The translations under genes and the position numbers were made by a program. Below are positions 1 to 63,870 of a DNA stretch of 64,000 nt, piece by piece. Position 1 is the first letter of the stretch. Each line of letters opens with the position of its first letter. The notes beneath the pieces were generated by a model. The model saw only the letters and a list, made by a program, of their open reading frames with translations, was not told where the DNA came from and did no database searches. This DNA is from Ahaetulla prasina (taxonomy: Eukaryota; Chordata; Lepidosauria; Squamata; Colubridae): contig NC_080548.1 in the NCBI RefSeq assembly GCF_028640845.1, positions 10,231,814 through 10,295,813 on the forward strand, given 5' to 3'.

Positions 1-92
1 ACCAACCATACTCTGATTTAGCACAATCTGTAAACCCAGTCTGGGCTTCTATATTACGTTCAATCCTCAATTGCTGAATTGCAGCTGCCCCA

Positions 93-407
93 TTTTACGA
101 TCTTTTTGCCACAGTTGCTAAGTGAATCACTTGAGTTGTTAAGTGAATCACGTAGCCATTAAACAAATCTGGATTTCCCCACTGACTTTGCTTGTCGGAA
201 GCCGACTGGGAAAGTTACCAATAGTGATCACCTGACCCACAACAGTGCACAACAAATGCCAGTTGCCAAGTGCCCAAAGTTTGATCACCATGGGGATGCT
301 GCAACACTCACAATTGTGAAAACTGGCCGTCTCCCCCTTTTTTAATGCTGTTGTCATTTTGAACAGTCACTAAATGAATGTCTGTAAGTTGAGGACTGCC
401 TCTTTCA
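93..407. mobile_element. MITE of the 'GGTAGTCC' family, left end lost
   Basis: This is an AT-rich, non-coding repeat. It contains the repeated phrases 'gttaagtgaatcac' and 'tgactttgcttgtcgg' and ends near 'gtaagttgaggactgcct'. The same sequence recurs about ten times in the window, and the best copy is at 43946-44347. Complete copies begin TACAGGTAG and end with its inverse, so I read it as a terminal-inverted-repeat MITE rather than a SINE. The right terminus is preserved here and the left is diverged or missing. Confidence 0.7.
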
Positions 408-1111
408 CTTTCCAAGGACGTTAAGAGTTTGCAGCAATCCAACCAGCACACGAGTAAATAATTCAGCAGGATTCATTTATAGAAGAAATTTGTTTATATA
501 TAATAATATAAAACATGATGAATGTTTACAATACCCATGCAGCTCTTGCAACGTGATAGCAAGGACAAGAAGCAGAAGCTAGAACCAGAAATCACAGAAG
601 CTATAGAAGCACAGAATCACATAAGCAATAATGCAAGGACAAACCAGCTCTTATCTATATATACAGATCAGTCAAGCTAAGCCACGTCCAGGCTCCGAGC
701 TCTCTCCCATGGCTCATAACAGATCCTGTTTCTTAGTCACCAAACCGTTCCCATTGGCTGACTTGTTGTTATGGCTATCCCAGCTCATAATTTCTTATAC
801 ACTGACAAAGGAGGCCTCTTAAATCTCCTGACTGGACAACAGTCCAAGATATGAATGGTGAAGGGCAGAGAGGGATGAGTCCTGGGGTACTTTGCATTTG
901 TTAATTTTGCAGGCAGGACTGGGGAATAAAATCCAGGTGGCCTGGAGCTGGACTTCACCATATTTGGTGCTCAGGAAGACGGTTCACTGAGGCAACGATG
1001 TCATGGTGGGATTTTCTATTTTTCTCCAGGGTTTTAAGACACAGTGATAGTCTTAGGTAGAATAAATGAGGGTTCTTTGCATTTTAATTGCTGTAGTCCT
1101 ATTCCACCCAG
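408..1111. other. Intergenic stretch, no gene seen
   Basis: The stretch holds no ORF with recognisable protein similarity. Positions 480-830 have a run of short AT-rich tracts and might be a decayed retroelement, but I cannot name it. Confidence 0.5.
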
Positions 1112-1462
1112 TACAGGTAGTCCTTAACTTACAACAGTTCCTTTATGATCATTTTTCACAGTTGCGACCTTTGCAGCATCCCCATCAACATGTGATCAAA
1201 ATTCAGATGCAACTGGTTCATATTTATGACCGTTGCTGTGTCCCAGGATCACATGATCCCCTTTTGTGACTTTCTGATAAACAAAGTCAATAGAGGAAGC
1301 CAGATTCACTTAACAACTGGCTGACTAACTTATCAAGCAGTGATCCACTTAACAGCTGTGGCAAGAAAGGTTGTAAAATGGGGCAAAACTCACTTAACAA
1401 ATGTCTCACTTAACAACACAAATGTTGGGCTCAATTGCAGTCATAAGTCGAGGAGGGTCTGT
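1112..1462. mobile_element. MITE of the 'GGTAGTCC' family
   Basis: It begins TACAGGTAGTCC at 1112 and runs to 'cataagtcgaggagg' near 1455. Internal phrases match the other copies ('acaaagtcaa', 'cttaacaactg', 'gtaaaatggggcaaaa'). It lies in the opposite orientation to the copy at 93-407. Confidence 0.75.
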
Positions 1463-1550
1463 GCTCATATTTTTTAAACTTTGGGTCAGCATAAACATTT
1501 CTACATGGTCAGATCCAGTTAGTAGGTTGTTCAGGAGACTACTAGAGCAG

Positions 1551-1623
1551 GGATCTCCAACCTTGGCAACCTTAAGCCTGGCGGACTTCAACTCCCAGAA
1601 TTCCCCAGTCAGCAAAAGCTCAT
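1551..1623. mobile_element. hAT MITE, left half
   Basis: This starts 'cagggatctccaacc' and continues 'ggcggacttcaactccc'. It is the left arm of the palindromic CAGGGGTCTCCAACC family that flanks ZMYM4 exon 1. The eight bases before it (TACTAGAG) look like the other target sites of this family. The inverted right arm is absent. Confidence 0.65.
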
Positions 1624-1882
1624 GAAATTGCAAGAAAACCTCAGAAAGAGGCGAAGGCAAAGATCTTCCATACTGTTGCCAAGTGAACAAGGGTGTATTT
1701 ATGAGGCCAGGAGGAACAGAGCTTGATTGCAGAAGATTTTACATCAATCCTCCTGTTTTTATGGAGCTTCTGCCTCAAAAGCCAATTGCCCAGGCATGAA
1801 GAAACTTCAGAAGCTGTGGGTTTTTTAAAACACACACACAGAAAAAATTGAGGAAAATGCTAAAAAGTTTTGGAAGTTCAAA

Positions 1883-1912
1883 GGTGTGTGTGTGTGTGTG
1901 TGTGATTGTGTG
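1883..1912. repeat. (GT)n microsatellite
   Basis: This is an alternating GT run with one interruption. Confidence 0.9.
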
Positions 1913-3888
1913 ATTTTAAATGAGGAATTCCTTTCATTTACTAAGAGTAGGAAAAACAGATGCTCATTTAGTCCCTGGCCCCTTCCCTGCTGAACAGTCA
2001 GCTTGTTGATTTAGCAACAAAAGAAACTGTGCAAAAATTTACATGCATTCAGTTCTGGCTGCTTACAGGCTTTTGGATCAGAATCAAAAGTTGGGACAGG
2101 ATTTAATGTCAGAAGTAATGAGAATGAGAGCAATCACCATTTACTCCAGAATTAAGTCTTGGGAATTGTTTGAAGAGGCTCTGTGTTTGAATGAAATTTT
2201 CCACCAGTACTTAGAAGATGCAGGATTGGCTGAGAGTGAATGGCAGCTTTCTGCATGAAGATCTGGCTTCATTTGCATAGGGATAATTATGCAGCTGCTG
2301 GGCCTTCCTGTTTCTAGAATGCATAAGGCTGAGCGGAAAGGGAAAGGAATTTCTTCCTTTTAAAAATTCCATCCTTCTCTGTCCCATCCACTGGTAGATC
2401 CGTCCTTTTCAATGTCCACTTGGAAACAGGGATGGAAATGGAGAAAAGATGTACTCATTTCACAAAGAAAGAAGTTTGTATAGGAAGTGAACTTAATATT
2501 AATTCAACATTTGGGTTTTGTATTATGTCATCCTCCGCTTTCCTCCTCTTCCTCTTCCTCCTCCTCCTCATCCTTAGTTGGCTCCAGAGTTTGTAGAACC
2601 AGCCAGGAAGTTGTCCCATGGGCATGGAACCATTTGCATACCTTCCAAAGATCACATTACTTTTAAAACCAAAGAACAGACCAAGTCCACTTGATCAAAA
2701 ACACACAATATTGTCCAGAAACTGAAGCAATCTTGATGTAGAACAGGGGAATCATAAAAACAGAAGTTTGAGAAATGTAAGAGGTTGCTTGTAAAGATGG
2801 AGACAATTACATATATACTGTGGTCATTTGTAAAGTAGTTGGTGTGACAAACAGATATATGGATAGTAAGGAAACATTTCTCTCTGATGAAGGTATTCAC
2901 TGGAATCCACAAAATCTTATGCCATCCATTTTTTTAAATGGATGGTACAGTTTGTTTTTTTGCACCAGACATAGTATGGTAACTTCTGTGTAATTTCTTC
3001 CAGAAGGAGAGGAGGCAGATACAGGCTCCTATTTCTTCATTGTGTTCTCAAAAACAGGACTGTCAGGATGGGGCTGGTGATCACCAAAGGTCCCACAATT
3101 CCCAATGAAAAAGTGCTCCATCGTTGTGCTATTATTGTCATGGTTCCGAGTAATGCTCCCAACCAGTTCAAGACTCTGAGGCCTTGGCTTCCTGAAAAAT
3201 CCGGTTTAATGGGTATATCATATCGGCACGGTCATAGTTAAAACCAAAACTGAATAATTACCACATTTTTGGTATAATTAAATAAGAGATATTCCCCACC
3301 CACCCCTTGTGTCACAGAGCACGTTAGCCAACCAAGCAGGTGCTGAAGTTCTCAGCACTCCCTCCTGCCATTGCTAGGGCACGCTGATTTGGCCTTGGTT
3401 CTCAGGAGCCTTATTATTGTTATGTCTGGCACATTGGAAGAAAACGTTCTACGTTTCATAAGTCCCCCCCCACCATAAGTCAGGCAACTAAGAAACGAAG
3501 AAAGAAAATATGGCTTCAGCTAGAGTCATTTCGAGAGTTGACACTTAGGGCCATCATTCCAAAACCAAGCACCTTCCCATGGATGGTCAAAAAAGTCAAG
3601 ATGGTAGCTGTGATGATGAAATTGAAGCTCGGTAGTTCTTATAAAACAGAGCCTCAATTGCACCGTTAGGGCTTTTATCTAGATTTCTTTGGCCATCCCA
3701 TGTGGCTATCCTTGCACCTTTCCAATGTGGAAATTCAAATTCCAAGTAGCGCTGCCCACAGAGAATTCTGGGAAGTACACAAAAAACAGGCGATTCCTAG
3801 GTGGGGAAAAATCTGATTTAACTGATCCTTTTGGTTTCCACCTCCCCGTGGGACCTTTAGAACTTGCAAAGGCTGAAGAGAATGTATA
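1913..3888. other. Intergenic stretch, no gene recognised
   Basis: There is a 71-codon ORF at 2043-2258 and a pyrimidine-rich (TCC/TTCC)n tract at about 2527-2572. The ORF has no family I recognise and no splice context that would make it an exon. The rest appears to be unique or old-repeat DNA. Confidence 0.5.
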
Positions 3889-4783
3889 GTACTGGGTAGT
3901 CCTTGACTTTCAACAGTTCATTAAGCGACCATTCAAAGTTACTGAGACAAAAAAGAAGTGACATATGACCATTTTTCACACTTACGACTGATACAGTATC
4001 CCATGGTCATATGATCAAAATTCAGGTGCTTGGCCACTGACTCATGGTGGATCCCAGGATCATGTGATCCCCTTTTGAAATCTTCTGACAAGCAAAGTCA
4101 ATGTGGAAGCCGGATTCACTTAACAACCATGTTACCAACTTAACATCAGTGATTCACTTAACAATTGTGGCAAGCAAGGTCATAAAATGGGGCAAAATTC
4201 ACTTAAGGAACATTTATTTTATTTTATTTTATTTTATTTTGTCACACAGTATATATAAGCATAAGCATGAAATAATTATACAGTATATAAGCATATATAT
4301 AAGATTGAGTATGTAATAACTATATTAACTGGATATAACGAAAAGAAACAATAGAACAAGAACGGTAGGCACGATTGTGCTCTTTTGCATGCTCCTTACA
4401 GACCTCTTAGAAATGGGGTGAGGTCAATAGTAGAGAGTTTTTGGTTGAAGCTTTTGGGATTTTGGGAAGAGACCACAGAGTCAGATAGTTTATTCCAGGC
4501 ATTAACAACTCTGTTACTGAAGTCATATTTTCTGCAATCAAGATTGGAGCGGTTCACATTAAGCTTAAATCTATTGTGTGCTCGTGTATTGTTGCAACTG
4601 AAGCTGAAGTAGTCTTCGACAGGAAGGACATTGTAATAGATGATTCTATGAGTTAAACTCAGGTCATGTCGAAGGCGGCGTAGTTCTAAATTTTCTATTC
4701 TATATTTTCTATTTATTTTCTATATAACATCTTACTTAGCAGCAGAAAGCTCAATTGTGGCCATCAGTCGAGGACTACCTGTA
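3889..4783. mobile_element. 'GGTAGTCC' MITE split by a LINE insertion
   Basis: The left half (about 3889-4210) begins TACTGGGTAGTCC. The right half (about 4728-4783) ends 'cgaggactacctgta'. Both match the 43946-44347 copy and are separated by a LINE fragment. This gives a relative age: the MITE was there first. Confidence 0.75.
4211..4727 (-). mobile_element. LINE 3' end (CR1/L2-like) nested in a MITE
   Basis: The reverse strand encodes the end of a reverse-transcriptase ORF, with phrases such as RRLRHDLSLTHRIIYYNVLP and NRVVNAWNKLSDSVV that are typical of CR1/L2-clade LINE C-termini. An AT-rich 3' UTR and a terminal (AAATA)n tail follow near 4211. A related 3' end is at 57178-57365. Confidence 0.75.
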
Positions 4784-7700
4784 TATCCAAATAAAAATAT
4801 ATTTTATGCGCTTTCTCTTCCTCACGTTTTAGAAGAATCCAATAGTCGCCCAGAACCACTTTTACACCTGACGAGATCCCCTTTCAATGCCTGGATCCCT
4901 TCCTCTCCTTTCCTCCCTCTAAAAAAAGCAACGGGCTGCAGAGAGGATTCAAATCTCAGCCACCTTCTTTGTCTTTTTCTTATCACTCTCTTTCCTGCTT
5001 CGAATTTTGAACCATCTTGCAACTGTTTGAGGAACCTTCAGCTCTTCTCATAAAAGCATTGCCCCGTGAAGGATTTTACAGGATGTTTTTCTCTGGCTTA
5101 AGATGGCTTACCCTGGACTGCACTACGTTGCGCTGCTGGGATCTTGCCTGGAAGATCCCAGCTGCTGAAGGCATGGCCAGGAGGCAGCACAAGGACAAGT
5201 CTCAGTTGAACAATGAAGCGCCTGTGTTTGAGAGAAAGAAAGAAAGAAAAGAATATATGCACCCATCTATTTATAATCTAAGTCCCAGAGATGGGAAGAA
5301 TCCATGCGAATGACAAGGCCAGTTCTGATTCCGGCTCCCTGTGAGCCTTTTGTCTCTAGAGCTGATGCGATTTCTCTTCGCAGGGTCTATTCCCATGACA
5401 TTGGAGGGCTGAGGGAAAGCAAATCTCCCCTCTGCAACTGAAGGGCCTGTATTCTGCTGCTTTCCTCATTAACGCCCCCTCCCCAGACATCCCCTTTTGC
5501 AGCCAGACGATTACAATCCTTTTACTCAAATCTGCCATATTGAACCAACGAAGAGACACAAACCAGGTTGTCTCTACAAAGGATGCAGCTTTTCCTGGGT
5601 TTTTAAAAAAAATATTTTTATTCATCATACTAGAATGGACAATTTCTCCCTTCCACTCGATAAACCTTCCATGGCATTCGTTTTATACACAGCAATGATA
5701 ACTCCATTTGACATGAAGGGAGAGAAAAAAATCCTTGTAGGCAACATCTGTATTGGGGCCACTAAACTTTGTACAAAATCACGATTAAGTTTATGGAGTT
5801 TGCAGCCCACGTCTTCCAAGAACTGAAGAAAAAAAATGGTTGATATTCCCGCAGTGTGCCTGTTTATTCTTTCAATCAATTTAGATAGCTTGAAGACAAT
5901 TCTTATGGGGGAAGGGATCACATCAAATTTGCAAACAGAGGTCTTATTAATTAGGCAGGAGGGTTACCTGGGGGGACAAGACCTTTTAGAGTTTTGTGGG
6001 GAAAACAGCCACATTTTTATTTTTGCCATCTTGAGAAATAACTCCATCTAATGTATTTTTAAGAGACAAGACGAGATGTTTTATTAGAGGTATAGAACAG
6101 CTCAAAAACAAAAAGAAACCAGGAAGTAAAAACCACAGTAAAACCCAATAGTGCAATTGTAAAACTAGTAGGATAAAGGTGTGAAGTATTTTACAATTGG
6201 AGCAAAATTTAGCCACAAAAAAAAAAAAAGATCACATTGATGAGATCCTGGCACTGTACATAAAATTAATCCAGGGCATCTGAAAATTTTAATAGATGGG
6301 TATTATTTCCTTCACCACAGGTGCAAATTTTTTTGTTCAACAGGGATACTCATCATTTTCCCACCGAACAGTTGTTGTGGGGGGGGACATGTGCTATTTA
6401 AGGGTGGTTTGTGCACATTCATAACCCATCATTAGGACAGCATTAAGTGAGAAACTATAGCACTTCGGTTTCTCATGCATTGCCGTAGCTCAAGATGAAA
6501 TTAAGTCATCATTTAAAATCAAAGTTATTAAGCCGAGGTGATGATGGTTAAATAACTTTAACCAATAAGAGAAGTTAAATGTCCCAATGCAGTTTTGGCC
6601 ACAGCAGCGTTATGGTGTAAAACCTCACTGGGGCTCAAAATATCTTCCTTAAAATGTAAGTTGAGCTTTGTCTAAAGCAGGGACAGGCTGCTATGGCGAC
6701 TTTATGACTGGCTCAGGAATTCTGGGAGTTGAACGCCACAAATCATAAAGTTGCCATAGCTGCTCACCTCTGATCTAAAGGGTATAATCGGTTTTCTTAA
6801 ATAAACTTATTTCATGCAATTAAGACAGACCCTTTGGACAGTGAAAAAGAGGCAAGAAATCATCACACCCATTAAATGTAAATGTTTTATAATATAAAGT
6901 TAGATTTAAATTTGATTACTTATTTTAGGTAACAGAAGTCAACTAAGGAAAAATTGGGTGTCATCAGCTACTGGCATATGAGAACAAAACCTAAAGTAAT
7001 GTTCATTTCAAATAATTTATTTTGTTCCTTAAGCAACCCTTTTTTAAAGAACATCCTAAGAATCATGAATTAATTTTTTTCTTAAAAGAAATGCATTAAA
7101 TAGTTTTCAGCAATATTCTTTAGGGGATATTGGGATGATTAAGTACACTGTCATCTTAGATTCAAATATTTGGATATAAATTATATCTTGCATAGATTTT
7201 TAATCAACATTGTTTTAATTCATAATATATTAAAAAAATAAAATCATAAAGTATGGACACTGCCTTGTGAATATACTATGAGTAGAGTCACACATTAAGC
7301 CACAGACAGGTTAATTGTAGTTTGTTGAATAAATCATTTTCCTGGATTTGCACAATAGATTATACCATAACTATAATTTGTAAAACACTATAAGAGATTA
7401 CTCACTCTGCTAATTCAAACAAATCACTTTATGATTTATCATAGTATGTGAACCTAACCTGTCCATAAAGTTTGTGGCATAAACCAAAGCTTACATATCA
7501 TACTGAATGACTTTATAGATTGTGCTAAAATAAATCAAACAATATTATGGCAATATTATAAAGTTCTATTATAATGCAATACATGAACTCAGCCAATAAA
7601 ATAAAAATTATGTTAACAGGAAGGAAAGGGAAGCAGAGAGTAGCATAAAGAATTACTATTTATGAAATTTATCAGTGAAGTGGCTATTTCAGCCAGATTT

Positions 7701-8019
7701 CAGTAATTAGAAATCAGATATCACAGTAGAAACTTTCTAAGAATATTTCTCTCATTAGTCATATGAAAAACATTCCAATGTAAATTTAAAATCTTAAAGT
7801 AAATGTGATTAATTCAACTCTATTCCATTTTTCCACACACATCTGATAAATCTAGATATAATTTATATTGATGAACTTGACTTAAAAAATCATTAACCAA
7901 ATTTTTTATGAAAAGAATAATGTCCTTGTCATAAAGTGGGTGTCTAGGAACAGTTTTCAAGACTCATTTGGTTACCCACATCAGAAACCATGATTTAGCA
8001 ACTGTAAGTGGAATGCTGC
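4784..8019. other. Intergenic stretch, mostly unique DNA
   Basis: The stretch is AT-rich and contains no convincing exon. ORFs around 4757-5313 and 5356-6051 are short, overlap on both strands and show no domain. One small hAT MITE (6678-6772) is embedded. Positions 6780-7960 contain no repeat that I recognise. Confidence 0.5.
6678..6772. mobile_element. Palindromic hAT MITE with 8-bp target duplication
   Basis: The element starts 'cagggacaggc' and ends 'ctcacctctg', with a central 'gaattctgggagttgaa'. The flanks are GTCTAAAG (6670-6677) and ATCTAAAG (6773-6780), a 7 of 8 match. Both have TA at positions 4-5. Confidence 0.75.
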
Positions 8020-8466
8020 CCATTTTTTATATAAAGTTTATTGTCATTGTATGTATATACACAGTATAACCATACAACAAAATTCACATAATACCAGAGA
8101 CGAGGTGCAACACACATAACAATCCCCAGTCACACCCTCACCCACCAAAAACTCCCCAATTCACCCACCCCTAAACCACCCAAGCATCCACACAGCAGAC
8201 CAAATAATGCTGTCCAACAGCTCACTGATGGTGGCTCTTTAGTTCATTGTTGAGTGCAATTTCTTGCATGGTATGGGAGCAGCTCTGCAGCAGATATAAA
8301 AGCTCTACAGAGAATTATTAAAACTGCCCAGAATATCATTGGGCTCTGGCTACCAGCCCTGGTGCACATCTTCACATCTCGCTGTTTGAGGAAGTTGCAC
8401 AACATTCTCAGAGACTCTTCCCATCCTGCTTACAATCTTTTTGGATTGTTGCCTTCTGGAAGAAGA
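8020..8466. mobile_element. Decayed non-LTR retrotransposon fragment
   Basis: Positions 8040-8245 resemble 8900-8955 plus 10040-10215 ('tttattgtcattgta', 'acaacgaaatt', 'gttcattgttgagtgcaatt'). Positions 8285-8466 on the + strand encode ALQRIIKTAQNIIG and CLRKLHNILRDSSHPAYNLF, LINE reverse-transcriptase tail phrases. The two parts may be different elements joined together. Confidence 0.6.
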
Positions 8467-8830
8467 TGTTGTTGTTAGTTCCTCCAGGCCTTCCTATCCT
8501 CTACCATCCTCTGGAGTCCATTTAAGCTCACGCCTACTGCTTCAGTGACTCCATCCAGCCACCTCACTCTCTGTTGTCCCTTTCTTCTTTTCCCTCAATC
8601 GTTCCCACCATTAGGCTCTTCTCCAGTGAGTCCTTCCTTCTCATTAGGTGGCCAAAGTATTTCAGTTTCATCTTCAGGATCTGGCCCTCTAAAGAGTAGT
8701 CAGGGTTGATCTCCTCTAGAACTGACTTGTTTGTTCGCCTTGCAGTCCAAGGGACTCGCAGAAGTCTTCTCCAGCACCAGAGTTCAAAGGCCTCAATTCT
8801 TTGGCGCTAAGCCTTTCTTATGGTCTTATG
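8467..8830 (-). mobile_element. BovB (RTE) LINE fragment
   Basis: The reverse strand encodes FGHLMRRKDSLEKSLM, RVRWLDGVTEAVGVSLNGLQ and the AW motif of the RTE/BovB C-terminus. Terminal 'tgttgttgtt' triplets mark the 3' end. It closely parallels 48602-49004, which is in the other orientation. BovB is the LINE shared by squamates and ruminants through horizontal transfer. Confidence 0.88.
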
Positions 8831-8889
8831 GTCCAAGAAGATACAGAACAATTAAAAGTCGACCACACATCTTCTGAATAGTTTTTATC

Positions 8890-10215
8890 CCAGAGCTATA
8901 ATAATAACTTTATTGTCATTGTACGTGTATACACAGTATACTCATACAACGAAATTATTATTATTATTATTATTTATTCGATTTTTATACCGCCCTTCTC
9001 CCGAAGGACTCAGGGCGGTGTACAGCCAAAAGTAAAAACAGGCAATACAATATACAATTAAAATACAAATTAAAAAACTGATTTTATAATTGGCCTAAAG
9101 AACTTTAAAATATATAAAACTAAAACCCCTTAAAATAAATAATAGAAAATTTAAAAGCAATAAAATTTAAAATTTAAAATCAATAAAATTTAAGCCAGCC
9201 CCGCGCGAATGAAAAGATGTGTCTTCAGTTCGCGGCGGAAGGTCAGATATTTGGCGTAAACCCAGGGGAAGCTCGTTCCAGAGTGTGGGAGCCCCCACAG
9301 AGAAGGACCTTCCCCTGGGGGCCGCCAGCCAACATTGCTTGGCGGACGGCACCCTGAGAAGTCCCTCTCTGTGAGAGCGTACTGGTCGGTGGGAGGCATG
9401 CGGTAACAGCAGGCGGTCCCGTAAGTACCCAGGCCCTAAGCCATGGAGCGCTTTAAAGGTAGTGACCAAAACCTTAAAGTGCACCCGAAAGGCCACAGGT
9501 AGCCAGTGCAGCCTGCGCAGGAGCGGTGTTACACGGGAGCTACGCAAAGCTCCCTCTATCACCCGCGCAGCTGCATTCTGGACTAACTGAAGCCTCCGAG
9601 TGCACCTCAAGGGGAGCCCCATGTAGAGAGCATTACAATAATCCAAGCGAGAGGTAACGAGCGCATGAGTGACTGTGCACAAGGCATCCCGATCAAGGAA
9701 GGGGCGCAACTGCCGAACCAGGTGAACCTGGTGGAAGGCCCTCCTGGAGACGGCCGTCAAATGATCTTCAAACAACAGCCGTTCATCCAGGAGGACACCT
9801 AAGTTACGCACCCTATCCTTTGGGGCCAATAACTCGCCTCCAACAGTCAGCCGCAGCTGCAGCTGACTGAATCGGGGTGCCGGCATCCACAGCCACTCCG
9901 TCTTGGAGGGATTAAGCTTGAGCCTGTTTCTCCCCATCCAGACCCGTACGGCTTCCAAACACCAGGACAGCACTTCAACAGCTTCATTGGGGTGGCCCGG
10001 GATGGAAAAGTACAGCTGGGTGTCATCAGCATTTTACTTAACATTTACTTAACATTCAAAGACCAGGTCTAACACACATAATCCCCAAACACACACTTCC
10101 ACCCACCAAATTCCCCATCCCAAACCACCCAAACGTTCACACAACAGGCCAAGTAATGCTCTCCAACAGCTCACTAATGGTGGCCCTTTAGTTCATTGTT
10201 GAGTGCAATTAAAGC
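8890..10215. mobile_element. Older LINE-like repeat split by a CR1/L2 insertion
   Basis: The left piece (8890-8955, 'ctttattgtcattgtacg' to 'caacgaaatta') and right piece (about 10040-10215, 'caggtctaacacacataatcc' to 'ttgttgagtgcaatt') together reproduce the unsplit copy at 8035-8250. The inserted LINE lies between them. Confidence 0.7.
8956..10033 (-). mobile_element. CR1/L2-clade LINE, 3' portion with long intact ORF
   Basis: The reverse strand has a 268-codon open frame (9167-9973). It carries reverse-transcriptase phrases RLKLNPSKTEWLW, VRNLGVLLDERL, SRLDYCNALYMGLP, LVQNAAARVI and LRRLHWLPVAFRVHFK. The 3' UTR contains 'gccctgagtccttcgggag' and ends in an (AAT)n tail near 8956-8978. The 5' part is truncated, so it cannot move by itself. 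A near-identical relative lies at 56017-56700. This is not a host gene. Confidence 0.88.
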
Positions 10216-11112
10216 TATAATAATAATTTTTGATTTTTAATAATTCTCTGTAGAGCTATTATGTCAGTTTTACCCATAATTAACATTTTATGATCATAAG
10301 GAGCCACAGTCTTCATTTACAATTTAACTACAACAGACTCACAAAACAACCTCCATGGAACTTTTCGTTTTGGTGAGATCTGAGTTGAGAAGTTTTATGA
10401 AACAGAGGTTGCCTAGTCACTCTGAGGAAGATGGACTGTTTTACGTTTCCAAATTTGATGTATATTTATAAATTCATATCTTTATATATATTGTCAGGGA
10501 TGAGCGCCAGAGCCCCAAAACATGTAGTTTGATATAGGCACTAAAGTAAACGCTGTCAGATGATAGATGTCAGATGACACAGGAAGTGTGCAGATATGGA
10601 GATGGTTAACTATGGGCAGCTTTTTGCAGATGCTGGATCCTTTTTGAGCCCTAGCACCTATTTTTAAAAAGAACTGGATATTTGCTCACCCAAAATGGGA
10701 AGCTCAGTATGACCAAAGCTTACCCAAAATTTAAATGAGGCTCCACAGCTGGACCACTGCGCTTGTCGGCCTTCCAAAAGCAGCTAGCGGCACATTCAAC
10801 TTTTCATAACCTCTTGTAGGTTATGCAACATTTTAGCAATGAGACTTTGTTGCATTACTGAACAATGAGGCCTTTCTATTAATGCATCCACCGATGATAT
10901 CTATTTATTTGCTTTAACGGGTTTAATTGGAATCCGGATCCTTTACCAACGGGCAAGGTCATTTGTGCTGGAAGCAGCACTCCTTTGCACCCTTTCTGGC
11001 TTAAAAAGATTTGGAAAAGAAAAGGCTAGAAGGCTGGTGGAAAACAGCTATGGCCAAAGATGCTATGGCGGCCACTCAGCGCCTGCGCAAAGGAGCATCC
11101 AGCACCAGGATG
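10216..11112. other. Intergenic stretch upstream of ZMYM4
   Basis: The stretch is AT-rich at first, and GC content rises towards 11040-11110, where 'ggcggccactcagcgcctgcgc' marks the edge of the promoter island. I see no exon or named repeat. Confidence 0.5.
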
Positions 11113-11120
11113 CTGTAGAG

Positions 11121-11187
11121 CAGGGGTTTCCAACCTTGGCAACTTTAAGCCTGGAGGACTTAAAGTTGCCAAGGTTGGAGACCCCTG
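11121..11187. mobile_element. hAT MITE copy A, left boundary of the exon 1 duplication
   Basis: This is a palindrome beginning 'caggggtttccaacc' and ending 'ggttggagacccctg'. At 67 bp it is internally deleted compared with copy C (97 bp). The flanks are CTGTAGAG (11113-11120) and CTCTAGAG (11188-11195), which match at 7 of 8 positions and are read as its original target-site duplication. Confidence 0.85.
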
Positions 11188-11195
11188 CTCTAGAG

Positions 11196-11887
11196 TGGCG
11201 GGGTAGCCTTGCCCTTTCCAATGGCTTACTAAAGCCAAATCCATCTCTTATTCTAACTCCCCCTTTAAGCTTCTTAATTTTAGCTTCCTATTGGCTCATG
11301 ACTCTTCCTCCTGACCCATTTTCTTGGCTGGGCTCTTCCTCCAGAAAAGGGGTGCGTGGCCCTTTAAGAGGGCGCCATTCTAAAACCAGTCCTAACGTGC
11401 TCCAACCTCCACAGGATGGGCCTCGACTGCGCCGGCGCGAAAGGGAGGAGACCAGGAGGAGCCGGGAAAAAAAGGGCAGGGCGATGAGCTGAGGGGCGTG
11501 CGCCTGCGCCGGGCGCCTGCGCACTAGCCTTCTCCCCGCCCCTCTCGGCTTGGGCAGGTCTCTGCAGCTTTAAGAGGGTCGCGCGGCCTGGAGGGTCCAG
11601 CCGACCGTCGCCTCAGTTTGGGCTCGGTTGCTTTCCTTTTTCTCTTCTCTTTCCTTTTTTTTTTTTCCTTTTCCCCCGTGGAGGGCTTGGACCCCTCGAG
11701 CTCCTGAGGGAGGCGCTGTGCCCCAGCCCACCCGCCGCCTCGCGCGCCTCCCGAAGGCGCCTGGGGACCTTCCCGGAGCGCCCTCTGAGGTGGGAGCAGC
11801 ACCCACGCCCGTTTCCCCTCGGCCTGGGAGCGAGGAAGAGGACAGCCTCCCCCTCCCCCTCCCCCTTGGCGGCGGAGGCCCCCCAAA
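11196..11887 (+). promoter_or_regulatory. CpG-island promoter and 5' UTR of ZMYM4, copy A
   Basis: The region is GC-rich and TATA-less. Visible motifs are a CCAAT at about 11218, an inverted CCAAT (attgg, 11290), two NRF1-like GCGCCTGCGC-type sites (about 11499-11509 and 11513-11523), an Sp1 box (ccccgcccc, about 11534) and a long pyrimidine tract (about 11632-11676). AAAATGGCGGC at the ATG matches the YY1 consensus, which is common just downstream of transcription starts in such promoters. The transcription start itself cannot be placed. Confidence 0.8.

Positions 11888-63870
<51,983 letters not shown>

Noticed and set aside
2043..2258. A 71-codon ORF upstream of ZMYM4
   Set aside because: It has no recognisable family, no supported promoter or splice sites, and lies in repeat-rich DNA.
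4211..4250. (ATTTT)n as an independent microsatellite
   Set aside because: It is the tail of the adjoining antisense LINE.
9167..9973. A 268-codon ORF as a host gene
   Set aside because: Its sequence is LINE reverse transcriptase followed by a LINE 3' UTR, and a sibling copy lies at 56226-56690.
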